Source: Frigoribacterium sp. PhB116
Lineage (GTDB): Bacteria; Actinomycetota; Actinomycetes; Actinomycetales; Microbacteriaceae
Reading direction: 5' to 3'
Length of the DNA: 64,000 bases
NCBI RefSeq assembly: GCF_004364285.1
Contig: NZ_SOBE01000002.1
Coordinates: 868,001 to 932,000, forward strand
A model generated the notes under the pieces. That model had not been told where the DNA came from. It did not search any database and saw only the letters and a list, made by a program, of their open reading frames with translations. Within the stretch, counting starts at the first letter, position 1. Each line of letters begins with the position of its first letter. A program made the translations under genes and the position numbers. This document shows, piece by piece, positions 24,824 through 33,118 of this stretch.

Positions 24824-27453
24824 CAGGCGCCCGCAGCCGGGGTCGCTGCCGCCGCAGCAGGCGCGACCGCCGCCTCCGGCAGCTCGCCCAGCTCGATCGC
24901 GGTCACCGCCAGCGACTCGCCCTCGACGAAGCCCAGCGACTGGATCTTGCCCACGGCGGCCAGGTCGGAGGCCGCCCCGCGGAGCACCTCGAGCTGGTCG
25001 GCCGGCGCCGAGATGGTCGCCGAGACGACGGGCGTCTTCTGCGAGGCCTTGGCGTCGGACTTCGCCCGGCGGACGCCGATCAGCGCCTCGCCGACGAGGC
25101 CGAGCAGGCCGGTGGGCGCGCCCACCTCGCCGAGCTCGGCTGCCGTCGGCCAGGAGGCGCGGTGCACGGAGTCGTCGTGCGTCCACGACCACACCTCCTC
25201 CGTCGCGAACGGCAGGTACGGCGCCAGCAGGCGCAGCAGGCCGTCGATCGTCGTGCGCAGGGCGAGCACGGCCGAGGCCTGCTCGGCCGGCGTCGTCGCC
25301 CCGTAGGCGCGCTCCTTGACGAGCTCGAGGTAGTCGTCGCAGAAGGTCCAGAAGAACTTCTCGGTGACCTCGAGCGCACGGGCGTGGTCGTAGCCCTCGA
25401 GCGCCTCGGTGGCGGTCGAGACGACGGCGGCGAACGACGCGAGCAGGTCGCGGTCGAGCGGCTCGGTGATCGAGAACTCGCCCGACGGCAGCTCGAACGA
25501 GTACACGAACTTGGCCGCGTTGAGCACCTTGATCGCCAGGCGGCGGCCGATCTTGATCTGCTTCGGGTTCTGCGGGTCGAAGGCCGCGTCGGTGCCGAGC
25601 CGGCTGGAGGCGGCCCAGTAGCGGACCGCGTCGGAGCCGTGGTCGTCGAGCATCGCGGCGGGCGTCACGACGTTGCCCTTCGACTTCGACATCTTCTTGC
25701 GGTCCGGGTCGACGATGAAGCCCGAGATCGAGGCGTCCGTCCACGGCACCGTGCCGTGCTCGAGCTGCGACCGCAGCGCCGTCGAGAACAGCCAGGTGCG
25801 GATGATGTCCTGGCCCTGCGGGCGCAGGGAGTACGGGAACACGAGCTCGAACAGCTCAGGGTCGGCCTCCCAGCCGCCGGCGAGCTGGGGCGTGAGCGAC
25901 GAGGTCGCCCAGGTGTCCATCACGTCGAGCTCGCCCTGGAACCCGCCGGGCACGCCGCGCTGGGACTCGTCGTAGCCGGGCGCCGGGTCGCTCGACGGGT
26001 CGACGGGCAGCGACGCCTCGTCGGGCACGATCACGTCGTCGAAGACGGGGTTGCCGTCGGCGTCGAGGGGGTACCAGACGGGCAGCGGCACGCCGAAGAA
26101 GCGCTGGCGCGAGATGAGCCAGTCGCCGTTGAGGCCGTTGACCCAGTTCTCGTAGCGCACGCGCATGAAGTCGGGGTGGAAGCCGACCTCGCGGCCGCGC
26201 TCGAGCAGCGACTGCTGCAGGGCCTCGTCGCGGGCGCCGTTGACGATGTACCACTGGCGGGTCGAGACGATCTCGAGCGGCTTGTCGCCCTTCTCGAAGA
26301 ACTTGACGGGGTGCGAGATCTTGCGGATCTCGCCGATCAGCTCGCCCGAGGCCGTCAGCTGCTCGACGATGGCGGCCTTGGCGCTGAAGACCGTCTTGCC
26401 GGCGAGCTGGGCGTAGGCCTCGCGGCCCGCCTCCGACTCGATCGCGGCCGGGGCCTCGCTGACGAAGCGGCCGTCGAAGCCGATCACGGCACGGTTCGGC
26501 AGCTGCAGCTCGCGCCACCACACCACGTCGTTCGTGTCGCCGAAGGTGCAGACCATGGCGATGCCCGAGCCCTTGTCGGGCTGGGCGAGGTGGTGCGCCA
26601 CCACGGGGACCTCGACGTCGAAGAGCGGCGAGCGCACGGTGGTGCCGAAGAGGGCCTGGTAGCGCTCGTCGTCGGGGTGCGCGACGAGGGCCACGCAGGC
26701 GGGCAGCAGCTCGGGACGCGTCGTGTCGATCAGCACGTCGCCCTCGCCGTCCGTGCGGTGGAAGGCGAGCTTGTGGTACGCGCCCGGCACCTCCTTGTCC
26801 TCCAGCTCGGCCTGCGCGACCGCGGTGCGGAAGGTGACGTCCCACAGGGTGGGCGCGTCGGCCTGGTAAGCCTCGCCGCGGGCCAGGTTGCGGAGGAACG
26901 CCTTCTGCGCCATCGCCTGCGAGCGGTCGTCGATCGTGCGGTAGCTCTGGGTCCAGTCGACCGAGAGGCCGAGCTTGCGCCAGACGTCCTCGAACTGCTT
27001 CTCGTCCTCGACGGTGAGGCGCTCGCAGAGCTCGACGAAGTTGCGGCGCGAGATCGGCACCTGGTCGGCGGCCTTCGCCGACTTGCCGTCGCCGCCCTCG
27101 AACGGCGGCGTGAACGACGCGTCGTAGGGGAGCGACGGGTCGCAGCGCACCCCGTAGAAGTTCTGCACGCGACGCTCGGTCGGCAGGCCGTTGTCGTCCC
27201 AGCCCATCGGGTAGAAGACGCTGGCGCCGCGCATGCGCTCGAAACGCGCCTTGACGTCGGTGTGCGTGTAGCTGAAGACGTGGCCGATGTGCAGGCTGCC
27301 CGACGCGGTCGGCGGCGGGGTGTCGATGGAGAACACGGAGGCGCGGGTCGCCTGGTCACGGTCGAACCGGTAGGTGCCCGACTCCTCCCAGACCTGGCCC
27401 CAACGGGCCTCCAGCCCCTCGAGGGCGGGCTTCTCGGGCATCGGTGACGTCAT
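24823..27453 (-). CDS. valS: valyl-tRNA synthetase
   Basis: An 876-residue class I synthetase that charges tRNA-Val. The HIGH motif is in PTASGSLHIGHVFSYTHTD, followed by GWDDNGLPTERRVQN; the editing domain occupies roughly residues 200-370 and the KMSKS loop is KMSKSKGNVVTP. The anticodon-binding helical domain follows, and the C-terminus is short with an Ala-rich tail. The start MTSPMPEK is supported by GGAG 6 nt upstream; the frame extends further but lacks a ribosome-binding site. A TACACT -10 box on the minus strand (27524-27519) may drive it. Position between clpX and folC parallels M. tuberculosis. Confidence 0.96.
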   Translation of the reverse strand: MTSPMPEKPALEGLEARWGQVWEESGTYRFDRDQATRASVFSIDTPPPTASGSLHIGHVFSYTHTDVKARFERMRGASVFYPMGWDDNGLPTERRVQNFYGVRCDPSLPYDASFTPPFEGGDGKSAKAADQVPISRRNFVELCERLTVEDEKQFEDVWRKLGLSVDWTQSYRTIDDRSQAMAQKAFLRNLARGEAYQADAPTLWDVTFRTAVAQAELEDKEVPGAYHKLAFHRTDGEGDVLIDTTRPELLPACVALVAHPDDERYQALFGTTVRSPLFDVEVPVVAHHLAQPDKGSGIAMVCTFGDTNDVVWWRELQLPNRAVIGFDGRFVSEAPAAIESEAGREAYAQLAGKTVFSAKAAIVEQLTASGELIGEIRKISHPVKFFEKGDKPLEIVSTRQWYIVNGARDEALQQSLLERGREVGFHPDFMRVRYENWVNGLNGDWLISRQRFFGVPLPVWYPLDADGNPVFDDVIVPDEASLPVDPSSDPAPGYDESQRGVPGGFQGELDVMDTWATSSLTPQLAGGWEADPELFELVFPYSLRPQGQDIIRTWLFSTALRSQLEHGTVPWTDASISGFIVDPDRKKMSKSKGNVVTPAAMLDDHGSDAVRYWAASSRLGTDAAFDPQNPKQIKIGRRLAIKVLNAAKFVYSFELPSGEFSITEPLDRDLLASFAAVVSTATEALEGYDHARALEVTEKFFWTFCDDYLELVKERAYGATTPAEQASAVLALRTTIDGLLRLLAPYLPFATEEVWSWTHDDSVHRASWPTAAELGEVGAPTGLLGLVGEALIGVRRAKSDAKASQKTPVVSATISAPADQLEVLRGAASDLAAVGKIQSLGFVEGESLAVTAIELGELPEAAVAPAAAAATPAAGA

Positions 27454-27518
27454 GGGCTGCTCCGGTTCTGTGGGCGGCGCCGTGTCGGTGGGGAGGCGCC
27501 TGGTTGTGGGACTGCCCC

Positions 27519-27524
27519 AGTGTA
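27519..27524 (-). promoter_or_regulatory. -10 box for valS
   Basis: TACACT on the minus strand lies 66-71 nt before the valS ATG, giving a leader of about 60 nt. No T-box features were found in it. Confidence 0.4.
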
Positions 27525-27736
27525 CGCGCGGCGGGGACGGCGGCCGGGGCGACGACGAGGGGCGGCGACAGGGCGGCTGCGGAGGAGGCGTCATGGTCGT
27601 CGTCGACGAAAAGTGCGGTCAGGGCACTGTTGCGACCACTGCACTGGATCTGACATGCCGGTCTCTGTTAGCCTCGTCCGGTTTTGCCCGACACCGTGGT
27701 CGCGCTCCGTCCGACCACCCGGAGGTATCCCGACAC

Positions 27737-29281
27737 ATGGCCTTACGCAAGAACGACACCCGCAAGAACAGCCCGGAGGCCGCGCGCCGCGAGCTCACCA
27801 CGGACGACGTCACCGTCGTCGAGGAGTCGATGCTCAAGCGCGCCGTCAGCGCCGCCGCGCTCGGCAACGCCATGGAGTGGTTCGACTTCGGCGTCTACGC
27901 CTACATCACCACGACCATCGCGCAGGTCTTCTTCCCGCCCGGGAACGACGCCCTCAACATCCTCTTCACCTTCGGCACCTTCACCGCGGCCTTCGTGGTC
28001 CGCCCGATCGGCGGCGCGTTCTTCGGGCCGCTCGGCGACCGCATCGGCCGGCAGAAGGTGCTCGCCATGACCATGATCCTGATGGCCGCGGGCACGCTGG
28101 CGATCGGCCTCATCCCGTCGTACGCGACCATCGGCATCTGGGCCCCGATCCTGCTGCTGCTGGCGCGCCTCCTGCAGGGCTTCTCGACCGGCGGCGAGTA
28201 CGGCGGCGCCGCGACCTTCATCGCCGAGTACTCGCCCGACAAGCGCCGCGGCTTCATGGGCTCGTGGCTCGAGTTCGGCACCCTCGGCGGCTACGTGCTC
28301 GGCGCCTCCCTCGTGACCGCCCTGCAGCTCGGCCTGAGCGAGGAGGCGCTGCTCGGCTGGGGCTGGCGCATCCCGTTCATCGTCGCCGGGCCGCTCGGCC
28401 TGATCGGCCTCTACCTGCGCCTCAAGCTGGAGGAGACCCCGGCGTTCCAGAAGCAGCAGGCGGAGGCGTCGGAGCGCGAGCACCAGAAGGTCCCGTTCCT
28501 CACGCTCTTCCGTGAGAACTGGCGTGCGCTCATCGTCTGCGTGGGCCTCGTGCTGGTCTTCAACGTGACCGACTACATGCTGCTGTCGTACATGCCGACC
28601 TACCTGACCAACACCCTCGGCCGCGACGCCACGAGCGGGCTGCTCTTCATCATCGTGGTGATGGTGCTGATGATGCTCGTCATCACGTTCGGCGGGCGGC
28701 TCAGCGACCGCTTCGGTCGCCGGCCCGTGCTCTTCGCCGGCTGCATCGGGTTCCTGGTGCTGTCGTTCCCGGCGCTCCGCATGGTGCAGAGCGACAACGG
28801 CGTGCTGTCGTTCGCGGGCCTGCTCGTGCTCGGCCTCGTGCTCGTCACCTTCACGTCGACGATGCCCTCGACGCTGCCCGCGCTGTTCCCGACGATCATC
28901 CGCTACGGCGCCCTCGCGATCGCGTTCAACGTGTCGGTGTCGCTCTTCGGCGGGACCACCCCCCTCGCCACGGAGGCGCTGGTCGTCTGGGCAGAAGGCC
29001 GCGGCTTCGGCTGGGCCCACGACATCCCCGCGTTCTACCTGATGGCCGCCGCGGTGATCGGCCTCGTCGCCGTCTCGTTCACCAAGGAGACGGCCAACGA
29101 GCCGCTGCTCGGCTCGGGCCCGTCCGTCGCGACCGACGCCGAGGCCCAGGAGCTGATCGCCGCGTACTCGGACGAGTCGAGCGACGTGTCGAAGTCGGAC
29201 TGGGCGCTCGCGTTCGCGGAGTCGGGACCGATCCAGGTCGTCCGCCCGCCGGCCGACGACGAGGCGTCCGCGAAGGCATAG
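27737..29281 (+). CDS. MFS transporter of the metabolite:H+ symporter (ProP-like) family
   Basis: A 514-residue membrane protein with about twelve transmembrane segments. ALGNAMEWFDFGVYAYI after TM1 and GPLGDRIGRQKVLAM in the first cytosolic loop are signatures of the MHS family, which includes proline/betaine transporter ProP and shikimate/citrate symporters. The substrate is probably a compatible solute or organic acid; the long soluble C-terminus (about 60 residues, acidic) could act in osmosensing, but no clear coiled coil as in E. coli ProP is seen. GGAGG precedes the ATG by 11 nt. It is divergent from valS. Confidence 0.88.
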   Translation: MALRKNDTRKNSPEAARRELTTDDVTVVEESMLKRAVSAAALGNAMEWFDFGVYAYITTTIAQVFFPPGNDALNILFTFGTFTAAFVVRPIGGAFFGPLGDRIGRQKVLAMTMILMAAGTLAIGLIPSYATIGIWAPILLLLARLLQGFSTGGEYGGAATFIAEYSPDKRRGFMGSWLEFGTLGGYVLGASLVTALQLGLSEEALLGWGWRIPFIVAGPLGLIGLYLRLKLEETPAFQKQQAEASEREHQKVPFLTLFRENWRALIVCVGLVLVFNVTDYMLLSYMPTYLTNTLGRDATSGLLFIIVVMVLMMLVITFGGRLSDRFGRRPVLFAGCIGFLVLSFPALRMVQSDNGVLSFAGLLVLGLVLVTFTSTMPSTLPALFPTIIRYGALAIAFNVSVSLFGGTTPLATEALVVWAEGRGFGWAHDIPAFYLMAAAVIGLVAVSFTKETANEPLLGSGPSVATDAEAQELIAAYSDESSDVSKSDWALAFAESGPIQVVRPPADDEASAKA

Positions 29282-29304
29282 CGCCCCGCGTCCCCCTTCA
29301 CGTC

Positions 29305-29351
29305 GAGACCCCTCGGACGCGCGCGCACCCGCGTGCGCGGCGAGGGGTCTC
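29305..29351. terminator. large bidirectional terminator after the MHS gene
   Basis: GAGACCCCTCG and CGAGGGGTCTC form a perfect 11-bp outer stem, and GCGCAC-CCGC-GTGCGC an inner stem. It lies between convergent genes. Confidence 0.82.
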
Positions 29352-29409
29352 CGTGGTTCTCGGGGTGTCGGCGCAGCGGCGCGGGGCAGCGCGGCAGGGC
29401 GGCCCCGCG

Positions 29410-31179
29410 CTAGGGGCGCGCCGCGAGCAGGGCCCGCGTGTGCTCGTGCCGGGGAGCCGCGAACACCTCGGCCGTCCGGCCCTGCTCGACGACCCGCCCG
29501 TGCTGCATCACCGCGACGCGGTCGGCCATGTGCCCGACGACGTCGAGGTCGTGCGAGATGAGCAGGTAGGCCAGGCCCTCCTCGCGCTGCAGGTCGTCGA
29601 GCAGGTCGAGCACCTGGGCCTGCACCGAGACGTCGAGGGCCGACACCGGCTCGTCGCAGACGATGACCCTCGGGCGTGCGGCCAGGGCGCGGGCGATCGC
29701 CACGCGCTGCCGTTGACCTCCCGACAAGGAGGCGGTGCCCCGGTCGGCCAGGTCGGCCGCGAGCCCGACCCGGTCGAGCAGGGCGACCACGTCGCGACGG
29801 AGGGCGCCGCTGCCGACGCGCGTGCGGTCGCCGCCCGTGAGCGCGTCGGCGAGCAGCCTGCCCACCGGCAGCCGCGGGTCGAAGGAGCTCGCCGGGTCCT
29901 GGTAGACGGCGCCCAGCAGCCGGCGTCGGGCACGGCGGTCCCGTTCGTGCAGCGGTGTCCACGGCTCGCCGAGCAGCTCGACCGTGCCGGCGTCGGGAGC
30001 GTCCAGCCCGAGCAGGAGGCGCGCGGTCGTCGTCTTGCCGCTCCCGGAGGCGCCCACCAGGCCGAGCGTCTCGCCCGCGCGCAGCTCGAGGGAGACGTCG
30101 TCGACCGCGACCCGGTCGGGCACCGCGCCGCGCGCCGGGAACACGCGGCGGAGGCCGCTCGCGGAGAGCACGACGGGCGCGGCCGGCGTGTCGAGCGCCC
30201 GTGCCGCCGCCGTTTGCGCTTCGGCACGCGATGAACTGCGTTCCGGACGATGAACCGGGACATGTCCCGGTTCATCGTCCATAACGCGGTTCACGGAGGA
30301 CGACACGGCACGAGTCGGCGCTTCGGCGGCTGGCGCGGGCTGATCCGCGTCCGGCGGCGTGCCGGCGCTCGCGGCAGCCGGCGCGGACAGCTGCGCGCCG
30401 CGGGGCGCCCCGGCAGGCAGGGCCGCGACGAGCATGCGCGTGTACTCGTGCTCGGGCGCGTCGAGCACCTCGGCCGTCGGCCCGGTCTCGACGACCTCGC
30501 CCGCCCGCATCACGACGACCCGGTCGGCGAGTCGGCGCACGACGCCGAGGTCGTGGCTGATCATCAGCACGGCCGTCCCCCCGTCGCGCAGCGCGCGCAG
30601 CCGGTCGACGACGACCCGCTGCACCTCGGCGTCGAGCGCTGTGGTCGGCTCGTCGGCCACGACCAGCTCGGGCCGGACGGCGAGGGCTGCCGCGATCAGC
30701 GCCCGCTGGCGCAGCCCGCCCGACAGCTCGCCCGAGCGGGAGCCGAGCCGCGCCTCCGGGTCGGGCATGCCCACCTCGACCAGCGCCTCCAGGGCCCGCT
30801 CCCGCCGCTGTCGGGGCGTCAGGCGGGTGTGCAGCCGGAGCGCGTCGTCGATCTCCCGGCCGATCGGGCGGAGCGGGTCGAGCGACACGAGCGCGTCCTG
30901 CAGCACGAGGCCCACCCGCGCGCCGCGCACGCGACGCCAGGCGCGCTCGCCGAGGCCGGCGAGGTCGGTCTCGCCGAGCGTCAGCCGGCGGGAGGCGACC
31001 GTCCCGCCCGTGAGCCCGAGCAGCGCGCGCGCGGTCACGCTCTTGCCCGACCCCGACTCGCCCACGATCGCGACGCACTCGCCGGCCGCGAGCGTGAACG
31101 AGACCCCGTCGACGACCGTGCCGGAGCCGAACGACACGCGGAGGTCGTCGACGACGAGGAGGGGAACGGAGGCGGTCAC
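29410..31179 (-). CDS. fused ABC transporter ATPase (DppD-DppF type) of an oligopeptide importer
   Basis: A 589-residue protein with two complete ABC ATPase domains, normally separate proteins in Dpp/Opp systems. Domain 1 has GESGSGKSVTA, signature LSGGLRQR and Walker B LVVADEPTTALD; domain 2 has GASGSGKTTTA, LSGGQRQR and VIVCDEPVSALD. They drive import through the two permeases encoded upstream in the operon. The start GTG overlaps the permease stop (GTGA, 31176-31179). The linker (about residues 280-335) is Ala/Pro/Ser-rich and includes a 36-bp perfect palindrome at DNA level, which looks like a secondary insertion kept in frame. The first ATPase stays in frame with the second, so the fusion is intact. 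Confidence 0.9.
   Translation of the reverse strand: MTASVPLLVVDDLRVSFGSGTVVDGVSFTLAAGECVAIVGESGSGKSVTARALLGLTGGTVASRRLTLGETDLAGLGERAWRRVRGARVGLVLQDALVSLDPLRPIGREIDDALRLHTRLTPRQRRERALEALVEVGMPDPEARLGSRSGELSGGLRQRALIAAALAVRPELVVADEPTTALDAEVQRVVVDRLRALRDGGTAVLMISHDLGVVRRLADRVVVMRAGEVVETGPTAEVLDAPEHEYTRMLVAALPAGAPRGAQLSAPAAASAGTPPDADQPAPAAEAPTRAVSSSVNRVMDDEPGHVPVHRPERSSSRAEAQTAAARALDTPAAPVVLSASGLRRVFPARGAVPDRVAVDDVSLELRAGETLGLVGASGSGKTTTARLLLGLDAPDAGTVELLGEPWTPLHERDRRARRRLLGAVYQDPASSFDPRLPVGRLLADALTGGDRTRVGSGALRRDVVALLDRVGLAADLADRGTASLSGGQRQRVAIARALAARPRVIVCDEPVSALDVSVQAQVLDLLDDLQREEGLAYLLISHDLDVVGHMADRVAVMQHGRVVEQGRTAEVFAAPRHEHTRALLAARP
30232..30293. repeat. 62-bp near-palindrome inside the ABC ATPase gene
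   Basis: Positions 30245-30280 form a perfect 36-bp palindrome centred on GGGACA/TGTCCC; outside it the symmetry continues to 30232 and 30293 with three mismatched pairs. It encodes part of the interdomain linker. The shape is that of a palindromic mobile repeat or joined inverted ends. Confidence 0.7.
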
Positions 31180-32054
31180 GAGGCTCCTCCGCCCCGGCGC
31201 GCGAGCCCCCGGCCGAGCACCGTCGCCGAGGCGGCGGTCAGCACCACGGCGAGCCCGGGGAACACCGTCATCCACCACGCGCTCGTGACGTACAGGCGGC
31301 CCGCCGAGAGCATGGCGCCCCACTCCGGGGCGGGCGGCGGCGCGCCGAGGCCGAGGTAGCTGAGCGACGACGCCCAGACGACGGCCTGGCCGAGGCCCAG
31401 CGTCGCGAGCACGACGACGGGCGCGAGGGCGTTCGGCAGCACGTGCCGCCAGAGCACGGTCGCGGGGCGGCGGCCCAGCACGACCGCGGCCTCGACCATG
31501 GCCGAGCGCCGGACGCGGACGACCTGGCTCCGCACGATGCGCGCGTAGCCCGGCGCGGTGGCGAGGCCGACCGCGACGGTCGCGGGGAGGGCGCCCGGCC
31601 CCGTGAACGCGATGACGACGAGCGCGAGCAGGAGGCCCGGCAGCGCGAACATGACCTCGAGGAGGCGTGACACCGCCACGTCGGCGACGCGCCCCGGCAG
31701 GCGCCCGCCCCCGAAGCCCGCAGCCACGCCGAGGAGGACGCCGAGGCCCGTGCCGATCACCGTCGCGGCGGCCCCGATCGCGAGGCTGGCGCCGGCTCCG
31801 TGGACGATGCGGGTCCAGATGCCGCGGCCGGACTCGTCCGTGCCGAGGGGGTGCGCGAGCGAGGGCGCCGTGAACGCGTCCGTCGGCGAGACGGCCAGGG
31901 GATCGGCGGGGGCGAGCAGCCCCGGCGCGATCGCCGCCACGACGACGAGCGCGAGGGCGACGGCGGCGACGACCTCGGGGACGCGGAGGCGCGGGCGAGG
32001 CGATCGGGTGCGGAGCCGGCCACGCGCCGGCCGGGTGCTCGACACGACGCTCAC
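31176..32054 (-). CDS. ABC transporter permease (DppC type)
   Basis: A 292-residue inner-membrane permease with about six transmembrane segments. The N-terminal arginine-rich stretch and the LAHPLGTDESGRGIWTRIVHGAGASL segment are characteristic of DppC/OppC proteins, and the EAA loop is near VEAAVVLGRRPATVLWRHVLPNALAP. It dimerises with the DppB-type subunit for dipeptide, oligopeptide or metal-chelate import. The GTG start overlaps the stop of the preceding permease gene (GTGA, 32051-32054). It shares the operon with the lipoprotein binding protein and the fused ATPase. Confidence 0.9.
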   Translation of the reverse strand: MSVVSSTRPARGRLRTRSPRPRLRVPEVVAAVALALVVVAAIAPGLLAPADPLAVSPTDAFTAPSLAHPLGTDESGRGIWTRIVHGAGASLAIGAAATVIGTGLGVLLGVAAGFGGGRLPGRVADVAVSRLLEVMFALPGLLLALVVIAFTGPGALPATVAVGLATAPGYARIVRSQVVRVRRSAMVEAAVVLGRRPATVLWRHVLPNALAPVVVLATLGLGQAVVWASSLSYLGLGAPPPAPEWGAMLSAGRLYVTSAWWMTVFPGLAVVLTAASATVLGRGLARRGGGAS

Positions 32055-33118
32055 GACGCCCGCGCCCGAGGGTCGACGAGCCGCTCGGCCAGGTCGCCGA
32101 GGGCCACGACGACCACGTACGAGAGCGCGGAGGCGAGGGCCACGCCGGTGACGAGCGGGATGTCCCGCAGCGTCACGGCCCCGAGCAGGGTGCGGCCGAG
32201 GCCGGGCCGGGCGAAGACCGACTCGACGACGACCGCCCCGCTCAGCAGCGAGCCGAAGGCCCAGCCGGAGAGGGCCAGGCCGGGCAGGGCGGCGTGCCGC
32301 AGCAGGTGCCGCCCGAAGAGCCCGGAGGTCGACTCGCCCCGGGCGCGGGCGGAGAGGGCGAACGGCGACGAGGCCGCGTCGAGCAGGGAGTCGCGCGTCA
32401 CCTGGCCGAGGAACCCGGCGACGGGCACGGCCAGCGTCACCACCGGCAGCACGAGGCCGATCGGGGTGCCCGTGCTCACCGGGGGCAGGAGGCCGAGCTG
32501 GGTGCTGAGCACCAGCACGAGCACGCTGCCGAGCCAGAAGTGCGGCACCGCGGCCGCCACGACCTCGAGGCCGGACGAGACGGCGGCGGCGACCCGGCCG
32601 CCCAGCGTGGCCCACCAGGCGGTCCCCAGCGCGATCAGCCAGGCGACGGCGAGCGCGCACGCCGCCAGCACGACCGTGCCGGGCAGCTGGTCGAGCAGCA
32701 GCGCGCCGACGTCCGTGCGGAGCGAGTACGAGGTGCCGAGGTCGCCGGTCGCGAGACGGCCGAGCTGGGCCAGGTACTGCAGGAGGAGGGGGTCGTCCAG
32801 CCCGTACTGCTCGCGCACCAACGCCAGCGCCTCGGCCGACGCCTGCGACCCCGGACCCCCGAGGATCGCCTCGGCGGGGTCGCCGGGCACCAGCCGGATC
32901 GCGAAGAAGACCATGGTCGCGACCGCCCAGAGCACGACCACGCCGCCGACGACGCGACCGGCCAACCACCGGGCCGCCGCTGCCGCGCGCCCGCGCCTCC
33001 TTCGCTCCGTCCCCGCGGGCGACGGCGAGGACGCGTCGTCGGTGGTGGGGGGAGCGGTCGAGGAGGCGCGGCTCGCCGCGGCGTCGCGCCCCGGCTCAGT
33101 CGGTACGGGAAGCGTCAT
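32051..33118 (-). CDS. ABC transporter permease (DppB type)
   Basis: A 355-residue membrane protein. After a Ser/Pro/Arg-rich N-terminus of about 45 residues absent from E. coli DppB, the first membrane segment is GRVVGGVVVLWAVATMVFFAIRLVPGDPAE, the standard DppB start; FARPGLGRTLLGAVTLRDIPLV near the C-terminus is the conserved EAA-adjacent region. It begins inside the end of the binding-protein gene (23-nt overlap), so translation is coupled. With the DppC-type partner it forms the channel of the importer. Confidence 0.88.
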   Translation of the reverse strand: MTLPVPTEPGRDAAASRASSTAPPTTDDASSPSPAGTERRRRGRAAAAARWLAGRVVGGVVVLWAVATMVFFAIRLVPGDPAEAILGGPGSQASAEALALVREQYGLDDPLLLQYLAQLGRLATGDLGTSYSLRTDVGALLLDQLPGTVVLAACALAVAWLIALGTAWWATLGGRVAAAVSSGLEVVAAAVPHFWLGSVLVLVLSTQLGLLPPVSTGTPIGLVLPVVTLAVPVAGFLGQVTRDSLLDAASSPFALSARARGESTSGLFGRHLLRHAALPGLALSGWAFGSLLSGAVVVESVFARPGLGRTLLGAVTLRDIPLVTGVALASALSYVVVVALGDLAERLVDPRARAS

